The position numbers were made by a program, and so were the translations under genes. The notes beneath the pieces were generated by a model. It had not been told where the DNA came from and ran no database searches. It saw nothing but the letters and a program-made list of their open reading frames with translations. Positions 46,731 to 59,200 of a stretch of 64,000 nucleotides of DNA are shown piece by piece. Origin of the DNA: Acridotheres tristis (lineage: Eukaryota; Chordata; Aves; Passeriformes; Sturnidae); NCBI GenBank assembly GCA_037013685.1, contig CM072905.1, positions 10,754,991-10,818,990 of the forward strand, written 5' to 3'. Positions within the stretch are counted from its first letter, which is position 1, and every line of letters begins with the position of its first letter.

Positions 46731-47446
46731 AGCAATCCATGGGGACAGGAGTAATCCATAGGGACAGGAGCAATCCTTGGGGACAGGGGCAATCCTTGAG
46801 GACAGGGGCAATCCTTGAGGGCAAGAGTAATGGGGACAGGAGCAATCGATGGAGACAGGAGTAATGGGGACAGGAGCGATCCATAGGGACAGGAGCAATC
46901 CTTGGGGACAGGAGTAATGGGGACAGGATCAAACCTTGAGGACAGGATCAATCCATGGGGACGGGAGCAATCCATGAGGAGAGGATCAGTCCATGGGGAC
47001 AGGAGCAATCCATGGGGACAGGATCAATCTCTGGGGACAGGATCAGTCCATGGGGACAGGAGCAATCCATAGGGACAGGATCAGTCCATGGGGACAGGAT
47101 CAATCTCTGGGGACAGGATCAGTCCATGGGGACAGGATCAATCTCTGGGGACAGGATCAGTCCATGGGGACAGGAGCTATCCATGGGGACAGGAGCAATC
47201 CATAGGGACAGGATCAGTCCATGGGGACAGGATCAGTCCATGGGGACAGGATCAGTCCATGGGGACAGGAGCAATCCATGGGGACAGGAGCAATCCATAG
47301 GGACAGGATCAGTCCATGGGGACAGGATCAGTCCATGGGGACAGGAACAATCCATGGGGACAGGATCAGTCCATGGGGACAGGAGCAATCCATGGGGACA
47401 GGAGCAATCCATAGGGACAGGATCAGTTCATGGGGACAGGAGCATC
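46731..47446. repeat. 19-bp minisatellite, about 38 copies
   Basis: The unit is GGGGACAGGATCAGTCCAT or GGGGACAGGAGCAATCCAT (19 bp). Three units in the first third are 15 bp long, ending GTAAT without CCAT. Variation falls into a few classes (AGCAATCC, ATCAGTCC, ATCAATCTCT), with ATCAATCTCT confined to 47029-47150. The 248-codon + frame and the minus frames are artefacts of the stop-poor unit. Confidence 0.96.
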
Positions 47447-48485
47447 CTGCTGCCCCTGGGTGGGGCTGGGCTGTGTGAGCTGTGTGAGCTCAGGGCAGGG
47501 TGTGAGCCAGTGCTGTCAGGGAGGTTCAATAGAGCCAGAAGAGAGATGGGACAGATGGATCCATCCCTGGTGTCCCCCAAGCTCTTCTGGGAGTGCTGTG
47601 GGGCTGGGGCAGCACAACCAGCCCTGCTGAGAGCCAAGCCCCCAGTGCCCTGGCACTTCCTCTGCTTGACTGATCCTCCAAAAACTTCAATCAGGCTTTA
47701 AAGTCAAACTTTGGAGGCATCTAAACTCAACCAGGATAAAAAGAGTGCTCAGGGATGTGGGGAAACTCAGGCCCTCATCAGCTGGGCCTGTTCCTTTAAG
47801 CAAAACTTCAAATCTGGAGCTAAATGCTCACTCTCAGCTTTCACTTATTTATTTATGCTTTTAATTCTCTCCTAGATGCCAGGAAACATATTTGCATTTC
47901 ATTAAAATGTATTTTCCCCACTTAGTTCTGCATTCTTTCCTGGCAAATGTTGCCTTTTTGTCATTTTCCCCGGGCCTGGAGCAGACTCAACGTGGTGCAG
48001 CTGCTTTGCTTGAACAGCCCCTGGAACCTCAGGCTGATTCCTGGTCCTCAATGGCTGTGGGCACCTCAGGAGGCTCTGGAGTCCATGGATCATCAGTGCC
48101 ACTGGTCACACAGCCTGAGGGGCACACAGAGCAGCACATGGACACAGAAATCTGATGGATATGGGCAGGTCCTGGATCTGGAGCCCTTCCGAAGGGGCTG
48201 AGGGTGGCATTTAGCAGGGGTTGGGCACATCTGCCATCAGTGCCAGCTTTTCCCCCTGCTGGGAGCAGCTTGGCTGGCACAGCTGGGCACCAACACTGTG
48301 GCACTGCAGCCAAGGCCCTGCAGGGTCTGGGGTCAGGCAGAGGCTCCAGGTCCCAGCCCCCAGTCAGCATTTCCCCTGCACAGACACACATCCCTCCCCC
48401 CCTGATGGCCTGGCCAGAGGAACAGCCCTTGTGCCAGCCTGGAAGTGACAGCTTTGTGATCCTGAACCGGGTAACCCCCTCCCAA
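47447..48485. other. Unique non-coding DNA
   Basis: An octamer ATTTGCAT is at about 47890 within an AT-rich stretch (47830-47930). No gene is recognised. Confidence 0.5.
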
Positions 48486-48562
48486 CCCATCCCATTATCC
48501 CATCCCATTATCCCATCCCATTATCCCATTATCCCATCCCATTATCCCATTATCCCATCCCA
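48486..48562. repeat. CCCATTAT/CCCATC microsatellite
   Basis: Alternating ATCCCATT and ATCCC words give a mixed 8/13-bp periodicity over about 75 bp. Confidence 0.9.
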
Positions 48563-49856
48563 GGACACCATTCCAGAGGGATCCATGTCCCTCTCCCTGT
48601 CTCTATCCTGTTCTTTCCAGACAGGTTCAGAGCTGTCCTGAGCCTCATCACAAGCCAGCTCTGCTGCTGGCCACCAAACAATGACCTTTTCTCTGCCACT
48701 TTGTCCCTGGGTGTCTCACTCAATCACATCCCAGCTCCAGAGCATCCATATTTAATTACCAGAGGTGCTTTATTAAAGCCCCATGTCCTCGTCAGCTCAG
48801 GTGTCCTGTCCTGCTCTGCTCACCAGACCATGACAGAGGCTCACTGAGGCTGGACCTTGGCTCCAGGAGATGAAACTCAGCCTGATTTTGAGTGGAAGCA
48901 GGTCCAGCTAATGATTTATTACATTTTAGCCTCTTGAAGATGTTAAGGCAACCTCTGCCCCCAAACTGCTTTTTCTCCCAGCCCTACACTGAAGCTGAGC
49001 ACATGAAAAGCACCAGGAACATAAAGCATCATTTGTATTTAAGTCAGACTTGCAGAAGGATAAATTTAAGCGTTGTAGAAATTACCTGGATGAAGAGAAG
49101 CATTTCCTGGAGTAAAGAGCTTAAGCCAAGTCAAACACCTGAGTGCAGGAGCACTCTCCCTTCTCCCTGGCTCCCCAAATATTTGCTGACACAGACAAAC
49201 AGCCAGTGCTCCTGAAGTCGTGATCCCAGTGCCAGGGACAGAGGTTTGGGCTGCTCTGGGCATCACAAGGCACATGTGGGGCAGTGTCCTCACCCCAGCA
49301 CTTCACATCACCAGTGTCACTGCTCTGTCCCACAGGGAGCACCAAACAGCTCCTCCCTCCCAGCAAAGGGACAAGGCATGGGGCTCCCAGGCAGCTCTGT
49401 AAGCTGGGCACCAAGGAAGCTTCCCTTGTGGGGCTGGGAGGTGATTCCCAATCCCAGGGAGCTGGGAGGAGGCAGCTCCATCCCACAGGATGGCACCAAC
49501 TCCACTGCAGGAATGCAAATAAATCCCCTTTTCTTCCTGGTAATTTGTTTCCGTGCAGAATAAATTGAATATGTAATTTCATTTTCTCTCTTGGAGCATT
49601 AACAACCTTGGAATTGTTGGGATTCACAATGAAGACAACAAACAAGTAATTACTGACGAGCTGATATCGCTGTGGAGAGGAGAATGCGATTGATTTTAAT
49701 TCTCGGCAGCCCTGTTTACTCTCCCCTTGCATTAGGCATAATAAAGTGTTACAGTAGATTATGTTCTGCTGTAAAATAGTTCTTATCAGCCACCACAAAC
49801 TGCTCCTCATTAGGGAACAGCCCTCCACCACCCCACTCCTCAGCAGCATCCTCTGG
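48563..49856. other. Unique DNA with AT-rich CpG-bearing island
   Basis: 49555-49815 is unique AT-rich DNA that keeps four CpG sites within about 60 bp (TGACGAGC, ATATCGCTG, AATGCGATTG, TTCTCGGC). It is a candidate conserved element. The 242-codon minus-strand frame (49121-49849) overlaps it and has no recognised domain. Confidence 0.45.
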
Positions 49857-50010
49857 GGAGGGCCTCACACCCTCACAGGGAACAATTCCTTCCTGATATT
49901 GAATTTAAATCTATTCTCTTTCAGTTTAAAACCATTCCAGGCCCTTGTCCAAAGTCCCTCTCCAGCTCTCTGCTAACCCCTTTAGGTTCTGGCTGGCAGA
50001 TATTCAAAGC
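49857..50010 (-). mobile_element. CR1 LINE fragment
   Basis: CACACCCTCACAGGGAACAAT, TTCCTTCCTGATATTGAATTT, CAGTTTAAAACCATTCCAGG and AAAGTCCCTCTCCAGCTCTC are the inverted CR1 3' UTR segment upstream of the terminal part. The extreme 3' end is absent. Confidence 0.85.
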
Positions 50011-50160
50011 TCCACCGTGCAAGGCCACGAGCAAACTGCTCAAATTCACAAATCTGTCCAATCTCCACAATCCCAGGTTTTGATGATTCCCATCCTGCAG
50101 GAATCCAGCAGAGAATTCCTCCAAGTGCAGCTCACAGGGGTCCATCAGGATGGGAATATG
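50011..50160. other. Short spacer
   Basis: Possibly diverged CR1 continuation; nothing is certain. Confidence 0.35.
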
Positions 50161-50265
50161 GGGTGGGATGGGATGGGATGGGATGGGATGGGATGGGATG
50201 GGATGGGATGGGATGGGATGGGATGGGATGGGATGGGATGGGATGGGATGGGATGGGATGGGATG
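50161..50265. repeat. (GGGAT)n pentanucleotide array
   Basis: About 20 perfect copies of GGGAT. It reads as Met-Gly-Trp-Asp repeats on + and as Ser-His-Pro-Ile repeats on -, which is meaningless. It is not telomeric (TTAGGG). Confidence 0.97.
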
Positions 50266-51223
50266 TCCCTCCTAAGGCCAGCAGCTCCCAGCCAAGGCTG
50301 CTCCTCCTCCAGAAACCCTTCCTTGTGCATTCCTTGGAAACCTCACCCTGGACAGCAGGCTATTCACTGCCTTTCCAAAATGCAGGAGCTCCCCAGCATC
50401 CTGAAGGAAGATGCAGAACCAAGCTTTGCCCCAGGTTGGGTCTGGTGACATCCTAAAGTGATGGCCACAAAGCTGTACAGCTGCAATTAATCAGAATGGA
50501 ATTGATTGTGATGGGAAATTCGGGGTGCACAATGCAGTTTGTGGTATATCCTTTGAAAGTCAAAAGAGCTGGATCCTGTTTCTTTTGCCAGCAGAGGATT
50601 GTTTCCCAGGGAAAGCAGGACTCCTGGCTTTGGTGACTGTTTGGAAAGCTGTCCCTCATCATTCTGTGCCTCAGTGCTCCTGGGTGTTGAGGAGAAGCAG
50701 AAATCTTGCCCTCTTTCCCCAGCTTTCTCCACGATTTCCATAGTCAGCCAGCACAGATTTCCAGCTGGGAAAGAGAGCTCTGATGGATGGGTGTGGAGTG
50801 TTGCAGTCCCTGGGAGAGTATCACGGAAACATGGAAATGTTTGTGAGGGAGCACTGGAGCCTCCACCCCGCTCTGAGCAGGGTGGGCTTTGGGCCAGGCC
50901 AGCCTGGATCTGGAAAACTCCAAAGGATGGAGAGGGATTGCACTGAGCCTCTGAAACCCTTCCCACCTTTAACCACTGCTCTGTCCCCTCCATCCCTGTC
51001 CCCTCCTGTCCCCCCAGCCCTGTCCTCGCTGTCACCACCCCCAGGAGGCTCCTTCAGCCTCCCCTTCCCCAGAGGCAAGCCCAGCTCCTTCCCTGCCCTG
51101 GCACTTTGTGCCAGCCCCATGGATGGTGCCATCCCAACAAAACCTCTCCAGCCAGCGCCCATTCCCTGGCAGTGACTGTGGCCTGAGCTGGGAGCTCCAG
51201 GAGCTCAGGTTTGCTGTGGTTAC
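50266..51223. other. Unique non-coding DNA
   Basis: No gene or repeat family is recognised. Confidence 0.55.
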
Positions 51224-51450
51224 TGTGCTGCAAAGAGAGAGAAAGGACAGCAACACACACGGAGCTCTTTGGGGAAAAAGGCCAATTTATTGTACAGACA
51301 GCCCGTATTTAAAGTGTGTCAGTGCAGCCAGGACAGGACAGGAGCTCATTGGACAATTGGGACAAACATCCTTGGGACAGCACCTCAGGATGTGTCCCAC
51401 GGCAAAGACACCAGGTGTTAATCTTTATTATGAATTCCACTCTGTCACCA
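51224..51450 (-). mobile_element. Possible ERV LTR 3' part
   Basis: On the minus strand TTTAAATAC (about 51306-51314) is followed by AATAAA (51286-51291), then a CTCCGTGTGTGTTGCTGTCC segment and a GCAGCACA end at 51224. The order resembles a short-R LTR. No upstream border or target duplication was found, so it is a weak call. Confidence 0.35.
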
Positions 51451-53992
51451 TGTTCTCATCCTGGGAGACTCCTCCCTCACTGAAGCTGCAGTCAGCTTGG
51501 CAGCCTGGGAATGGAGCTGAGAGTCAGGAGAAATCCAGGCCTGGGAAGAATTTCCAAGCTCTAATTCCCCAGCTCTATAAATGATGTGTGTGTCCAGAGT
51601 TTGCCCTGTGCCTGTCCCCTCCCAGCGCTGGGCAGGACGTGCTGCCCGTTCCAGGGGCACAGGGATGCTCTGGAATCTGTTCAGCTGCAGAGAGGTTTTT
51701 GCTGCTTCTCCACACGTGTGTCTGAGGGCACAGCTCCAAGACAGGTGCTAGAAATTCCTCCTGTCACTGTCTTCATTGCCTCCCCATCGTTTCTGGAGGT
51801 GTTCCTGCAAGAAATTCTTGGAATGTCATTAAAATGGGCTTTTTTCCATGTTCATGCTGTTTTCTCTGCTCTACCTTCACTTCTATAAGATCTGAACAGA
51901 CGTTTGATGCTCTGCCTTAAATTAGGTCCCCGTGTTCCATGCAGAGTTCACCAGCTCTCAGAATGATCTTTCGAAGCCTAATTAATTATTTAAAGAAGTT
52001 TAAATGGTGAATGATCTTTAAAGAAGGCATTGTCTCATCTCAATTATCTTTTCAGAGGTTTCTCTGCTCTCTCTGAGTTCAGTAAGAGACTTGCTTAAGC
52101 ACTGGCAGATAACTAATTCCCCAATTAATATAACTAATGTTTACACAGGGATGAATTCCTATTTTAGCAGCTCTTGCAGCATCAAGTGACCTTGCTAAAC
52201 TCCCACACTGAATATTTCTCTCACAGGACACAGACACACTGATTTTATTACACAAATATTCGTCTTTATTACAAGATATTCCCAAATTAACCTCTTGCAA
52301 GAGGCTTCTCATTTGATAAAGAGCACAGGTTGCTGCACTGAGGAAAAGCCATTAACATCTAATTAAGCACCAGAATTATCCAACAGAATCTCTCGGTATC
52401 TCCTTCCAAACTTTTTCTTCCTGTTCAACTCCCAAACAACATGAAAACTTGAGAGTGAAAGGTCCCAAGAAATGAAAGGTCCCAAGAAATAAATCCTCTG
52501 AGGACAAAATCTGCAGTCCTTAATGAGCAAGTTTAGGTGAAAGCTTTGGGATTTTTGTGTGAGGGGAACTCTGCTGGCAGAGCTCAGGAATTCTGAACCA
52601 AATTACTTTCCTCTCATTCCTTACAACTTCCCAAAATCCAATTCCTGCAAGTTCTGCCACTGGGGCAGACTATTTCCCACTTCAGACCCAGAAGCAGCAG
52701 GGGAGGGAGTTCTGGCCCAAAACAGCAATTTTTGGATAAATTTTTCATGCAGATCAAGTTTAGATAGACTTTTCCCTGCCTATACTTAATTTAAAGTCCA
52801 TTTAACAATGCTAGTTTAGTGTATTTTGATTGAATTTTAATTGGTATTCAAGCGAGCTTGAGACAAATTGTCAATTAAAAATGCATAACTGGGTGTGAAA
52901 CAAATTTCCAAAATAAAAATCCCAATGAATTCGTGTTAAGCTCTATAACTGCTTAAATATGAACTCATAAAATCTTTGTATCATGGCAGTGCTATGGAGT
53001 GGAAGAGCTCCTGATGGTTTTTACTCACACCCCGTAAAAGTTAGGGAAATGAGAAGGGAAATAATGATTATCCTTGAATCAAGGACCTCCAGAGCTTCTC
53101 ACTGCAAAGGATTTGATTTTTCCCTGCTGCAGAGAGAAATCTGGGATGCTCAGACCTCCTGTTCCATCAGAGCATCCTCAATCCAGGAGGAATTTCTCCT
53201 TCCCCCACAAATTTCTCCTTCTCTTGTTGGGAGTCAAGTTTTTAACCATCCCACAGGCCCCACCATGACACGGAAAAGAAAATAGAAAAGGGCAAAATCA
53301 AAGTAGAAAAGAGAAAAAAATCAAAGTAAAAAAGAGGGAAATGCCCACAAAATAACCAGGGTAGGGGAAGGGATGGTGAGAGAAGAGCACGGGGAGAAGC
53401 TCAGGGTGCAGGCACAGCTGGGGCTTTCCAGGAAGGTGGCAAATAATTGGGAGAAATTCAGGGAAAGTTTGTCTTTCATGAAGGTCAGTGCAGATACTTG
53501 GAAAAATGAACAAACAAATGGAGAAGAGCAGAGTGAAAGGTAAAAATATCAGTGAGGAGCTGGAAAGGTGGGAGGAGCAGACTCCAGAGGGAGCCCAGTT
53601 CCGTGGAGTTGTGAATTTGAGGGAGTCACAACAGGGATCCAACCCTGGAAAAGCGGATTTCACTTAAATTTACCAAAAGCACAGCAGTGTGAGATTGTTG
53701 GATGGACTTGGAGGAAAAGGTAAGGAAGCTGAAGGTGACTGAGCTGTCAAAATGCAAGGAGTGTGCAGAGGAAAAGCAAGAGAGGATATTCCAAGGACAG
53801 GACAACAACAATTTGAGAAGCCTGTGAGAAGCTAAAGAAAGGATTATTTTTATATATCACTTAATTTTTTTTTGCAAAGAATAACATGGACAGAGTCAGG
53901 TTTTGGACAGAGGCACAATACCTGCAAAATAAAAACAAACCCACAATCTTTTTACAGAGTCCTCTGAAGGAATGAAAACCCTAAAGAGGGAG
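51451..53992. other. Unique, partly AT-rich DNA
   Basis: 51900-52080 and 52790-52985 are AT-rich unique islands. A 17-bp direct repeat (GAAAGGTCCCAAGAAAT) lies at about 52457-52490, and a 23-bp imperfect repeat (AAATCAAAGTAGAAAAGAG-like) at about 53295-53335. No gene is recognised. Confidence 0.5.
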
Positions 53993-54090
53993 AGGAAGGA
54001 TTCCAGGAAGGAAGGAAGGAAGGAAGGATTCCAGGAAGGAAGGAAGGAAGGAAGGGAGGGAGGGAGGGAGGGAGGGAGGAAGGAAGGAAC
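53993..54090. repeat. GATTCCAGGAAG / GGAA / GGGA composite repeat
   Basis: Two TTCCAGGAA units set in GGAA tetramers are followed by GGGA tetramers and again GGAA. It is the same architecture as 26011-27050 in miniature, 27 kb away and in the same orientation. Confidence 0.95.
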
Positions 54091-56059
54091 AAAATTCCAT
54101 TCAGGAACCTTGCAGGCTCTAGGAGTGCCCATGACACAATGGGTGTTCAGTCTTTATTCCCATTCCAGCTCTGAGCAGGGACTGGGATTCCCACTGCACC
54201 TCCAAATGCAAGAACCACGGGTCAGAAAGCTCAGCCAGACTGGAGAGATCTAAAATCCAGATCAGACAACCAGAAGAATCATTTCTACTGCAGGGCACTG
54301 GGAGGTAAAACAAAATCTTGCATGGATAATTTGGCACTTTTTTTTTTTTTTAATGCAAATCCTCATTTCAGGGCTGTTTCCTTTCCAGAGATTGGGATTT
54401 TTTGGAGGAAACCACATCTGAGCTTGTTATCCTGGAGTTTCTCAACAAGCAGGAGGGACCAGAGCCTTGTGGGGCACGGCTGAGCTGCCCCAGCCCAGCA
54501 TGAGGGGATGTGCACAAAACATCTGCAGCTGCTTCTGCCAGCTAGAAAGGGAACCTGGCCCAGCTCAGATATAAATATTTGCACTGAAGACAGCAAAATC
54601 TCTCAGATGAAGCCTGCCCTGGGCCTCTCAAATAGAAATTTTGCTGCTAAGGACATAACCTCCCAAAGCAAGAAAACTGGGAGGTGAAGAGAAGGCAGAA
54701 CTGAGGGAAAATATGCTCGTGACAAAGGAGAATTGAATTCCAGGGAAAGAGACAAATACTACAGAGGAAATGCAAAATAATTTTTGTTATTGCTACAAAC
54801 CAGGTATTTAAAAAAGGTACAACTAATTCCAAACTGAAATTATGTAGGTCAATAGGCTCAGAAAAGAGCAGCTCTGTGCTCAGCCTGGGATGTTTGGTTA
54901 TATGAGGAAAAATCAATGTTTTTCTGTTCCAGAAGGTGCTGGTTCCCTCATTCCCTCAGCTGGACTCAATTCATCTTGCAATGAGCTGTGCTGCCATCCC
55001 AGGGTGATGAAATATTTTACCACACCTCTGTAGATATCGTTACCAATCTATTTTGCATATCATTAAAAATAGAAGAGCTCAGGTTAGTCAGATGAGACCT
55101 ACTTTCTCTGAGGTTGTTGACTGGTGTTAAATTTAGTCCCATTTTGACAGGATGCCATCCCAGCTCCTCCAGTGTTCCCATGGCTGGGGTCAAACTCCCA
55201 AACCCCTCTGGCAGGGCTTGAAGCCCCCTCTGACCCTCAGGGATGTCCCCAGGGGAACCAGCCCTTTCTGGGCTCCTTAGCACAGATTTTTCTGTGTTTG
55301 TAATATAAATATTTTCCCTGATGACAAATATTGTTTAACATCATCCTTCCCTGTCAAAGGACTGGAAAATAATTCATCCTCCTCATGTACTATTCACCCT
55401 GCTTCTTCCCAAATTCAGAACAGATTGATTTCTTTATGTTCATCAAAATTTATGCCTTTTTTTATCCCTTTGTTGTGCCAGCCACAGATTTTCCCAGGTG
55501 CTCCAGCGTGACAGTGATCTCCAGTTCGTAACTTCTAACACACATTAATTGCCATCAGTGTTTCTAGGGCTTTATTTTTTCTTTTATTTCACTTGTGCAG
55601 CTGCTGCCTGTGCTTCCTTCCTGCACTCCACAGTCAGATCCTCGGGGAAGGGAGGGGAAAATGTTCAGAGGGGCCCAGTGTCCATCCCACACCCCTGCCC
55701 AGGGCTGTCCTGGCACTCCCTCAGTGCTCCTGCACCAACACAAGGAGCAAGTGAACAGCCACAAAACCCCATCCCCTGACCTGGAGCAGCTCCAGCTTCT
55801 CCTTTTCCTGTGGGAGCAGACCCCAATAACATCTTTGGTGCAGGAGAGGAATCCCCAAACCCAGGCAATGTGCTGGGGAGCAATAGGGACAGGGACAGGG
55901 TGATGACACATCCAGGACCCCATTCACTGCCACCCCCTCTGCTTTCCCAGGGGCCTCACAGCCCCAGAACAGCCCCCAAGCCCCAGGAGAGCTTTGGGGT
56001 GGTTGATGCTGTGACAAGTTCCTGTGTACTCATGAACAATAGAGCAACCAGAGCACTTG
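54091..56059. other. Unique non-coding DNA
   Basis: A T run lies at about 54338-54351. 55015-55140 is AT-rich unique DNA. No gene is recognised. Confidence 0.5.
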
Positions 56060-56210
56060 TGGTGCCCTGGGATCCCTGGAAGTGTCCCAGGCCAGGCTGG
56101 AAAGGGCTTGGAGCAGCCTGGGACAGTGGGAGGTGTCCCTGCCATGGCAGGGCTGGGATGGGCTTTAATGTCCCTTGCAACCAAAACCATCTCATGATTA
56201 TTCCATGGAG
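56060..56210 (+). mobile_element. CR1 LINE 3' end
   Basis: GTGCCCTGGGATCCCTGGAAG, GAGCAGCCTGGGACAGTGGG and GCTTTAATGTCCCTTGCAACC, then a CATGATTATTCCATGG tail, in sense orientation. Confidence 0.9.
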
Positions 56211-59200
56211 TGCCAGCCCTCCCTAATCCAATAGGATGGGAGGCTGGAGGCTGAGACCTTTACAGGTGTGTCTGGGCATCCTCCTTAACCCTTACAGCTG
56301 TACCTGAACATCCTCCTTAACCCTTACAGCCCCTCCCAGCAGGAGCACAGGACAGGAGGGACACCTGTGGGTGTGAACAGTGCCCACACCAGTGACAAGG
56401 AGCTGGGGGCAGAACCAAGCTGGCAATTAATTATTAATTATTGTGCAGATGAAGCAGTGGGAAGGCACTGCCTGGGAGCCAGCTGTGCCTCCAGCTACCC
56501 CCAAGGGGTGGCACTGGGCTGTCACTGTCATTGTCCCTGTCCCTCACAGGTTTAACCTGCAAACCCCCCCAGGCTCTGTGAGCAGAGCAGGAGGAGGAAC
56601 CAGGCCCAGGATGGTTCCCAGCTCCCAGGAGGGGCTGCCTTCATTGTGAGCAGCAAAACAAGACTGGGAAATGCCAAAGTGTGACAAGATGTGGCTGAGG
56701 ACAGCAGCTGTGTCCTGGGGCAGGTTTAGTCACACATCTGCCCAGGCCCAGCTCACAGGGTGTGCAATGAACCATCTCCCTCCTCCTTGACATGGAACAC
56801 TGGTGAGAGAACAAGCAGAGCCCAAGCAGCAGAGGGAAAAAGGAATGGTTTTCCACACAAGCATTTAAACAGCATGATTTTTGTTTCCCCTGAAACTGAA
56901 ACAAAAAGCTCCAAGTTTGCAGCCAGCTGGAAACAGCACAGACAGGAAGGAGCTGTAAGAGGTACCTCGAGATCTGTGCAGCTCCTGCCACTGCCATGAA
57001 TTTATGGAGGTGCCTGGTCCTACATCACACAGGTGATCATCCCTGCCTGGGCCCAAACCAAACCCAAACCAGACCAGGAGGATTCCCTTTAGCACTTCAC
57101 TCTATTTTCGTTGGGATAGCACTGACAAGAAGGGCAGTGGTCCATGAATTCTTTACAACACTCTTCACTCAGGGGAGAGCCATCAGCTCTGACAGCACTG
57201 AGAGCAGAAATTTTCAGTTCTCAACACAGGAATAACAATCCAGAGATTATGCAGATGAGTGAGCTGTGTTCATGACTTCTAAATCTGACTTAAAACTGGT
57301 TAAACCGAAATCTTAAGCAGCCTTTGAGAAACTGAACATCTGACAAACTCCCAGAGCGTTGCTGATGCTGAGGGGGATTTTGGCCAGCTCTATTTAAAGC
57401 CATCCCTGGATGTAAAGACACCACACGGGTCAGAGACACCAGGGCTTGGGTAAACACATAAAATAAATCCACCAAGAACGGACTTTCCATCATCTTCTGG
57501 AAAATCGCCCACACCAGAAGTTTCCCAAGGCTGCGGAAGTCCAGCTCAGTTCAGACCATGTGATTTCCCAAAAACAAGGCAAGTCAGGAAAATTGTGAGA
57601 TGTGATGTGGCCACAAGACCAAGGCCAGCTGATCCCACACCAGGCTGTGCTGAGGCTGCAGCTGGTAAAAAAGGGAATGGGAATGAATGGTCTGGGATTG
57701 CCTGCTGGGAAAGGAGCTCAGAGGGACAAGAGCTGCCCTTTGGAGTGGTTCCACTCACAAGCACGTGGAATATTCACTGGGAAGGTCAAAAGCCCAGGTG
57801 TGCCTCTCATCTCCTCTCCTCCCCACCACTCTGAGCTGCATTCAGCTGCTGAAGGACCTTCCCTGGGCCCAGGGAGCACCACTTATCCCATGGAAAGGAG
57901 CACCAGGGAATGCAGCCCCCCCCGGCCATCCCAAGGACAGCAGCCAAGGTCTCCCTGGGCCCAGACCAGCCCTCAGGGACTGCCTGGGGCCTCTCCTGTC
58001 CGGGTGGGAGATGCTGTGAGCACCAGGCAGGAACGAGCCCCCACACAGCTCTGTGGGATTCCTTCTTCATGCTCACCTATTCCAGAGGGATCTCCAGGAC
58101 TGCTCCAAGCCCAGCTCTCAAGGGATTTAAACAAGGATGGAGGAATGCACTGGAGCCTGGGTTTAGGTGTTTAGATGCCATTTGAAGTCAGCCTGTTTCC
58201 TGTAGTTGCTGCTGAATTCCACCAGTGGAAGAATGGCAAACCTGTCTGGTGGAAAATAGAAAAAGCACATGTGAAAATCCAAGGGGTCAGAGAGAGCTGG
58301 CACTTCCCCATCCTCCTTCCCAAATCATTTTCTCCTGACTGCAGCTTTCAGGACAGGAAAACCATCCTGGACAAAAGCTTGGCATCTCCCAAAGCCTCTG
58401 ACCAGAGCAGTGTGGAGCCCAAATCCAGCAGGTGAATTATGATCAGCCCTGGATTATATTGGCTGAAGCAGAGCAAGTGCCAGGACAGGCAGAGAGAAGA
58501 GTGATGGGTCCCAGAGCAGGGAATGTGGAGGGTCTGGGCAGCACAGTGAGGGCCAGACACACTCTGGGAATATTTCACCTTCCTGCCTCTGCCTCACCGG
58601 GGAAACAAAAGAGATACAGATGCTGGGTTATAAATTTTAAAGCAATTCTGCTGAGAACCTCCTTTTGAATTTAGAGGCAAATTCTTCATATAAATGGATT
58701 GAGAAATTCTCCCTTTGAAGTCATCCATCTCTTAATAGGACATCCTGACAGCAGCTGAGTCAATCCAATGTCCGCTGTTGATTTGAGGGTGTTCATCCAA
58801 GGCTGACATGACATTTCTTTTGTTGACAGAGCTCATATGTTACAGCAGCCTGTCCTTCATATTTCTCTGTCTTTCATTGCTTCAGCAGCTGCACACCAGG
58901 AGAAACTGCTGCATTTACTTATTGCTTCAAGGTCCATTTCCTAGACATTCCTTCCTCCAGCAAAGGGCAGCATTCGTGTGTTTAATCCTAGATTTCAACT
59001 GGAGAAGGATTTGCCCAGGAGATGATTCTTCAAAGGCCAATACAACAAAATTCTCCAAAGTGTTGGAGCACCTGATTTTCATTTCAGTAGCAGATACATA
59101 ATAATGATATTGCTCAGTGCCTCTCATCCCAAAGGATTCTTCTCAAAAGTTGGACTTTGACAGGGAGATCTACCAGTGGATCTGGATGAACATAGGCAGA

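Noticed and set aside
46541..47701. Frames of 155 to 248 codons over the 19-bp repeat
   Set aside because: Artefacts of the stop-poor unit; no non-repeat domain.
50161..50265. Interstitial telomere repeat
   Set aside because: The unit is GGGAT, not TTAGGG.
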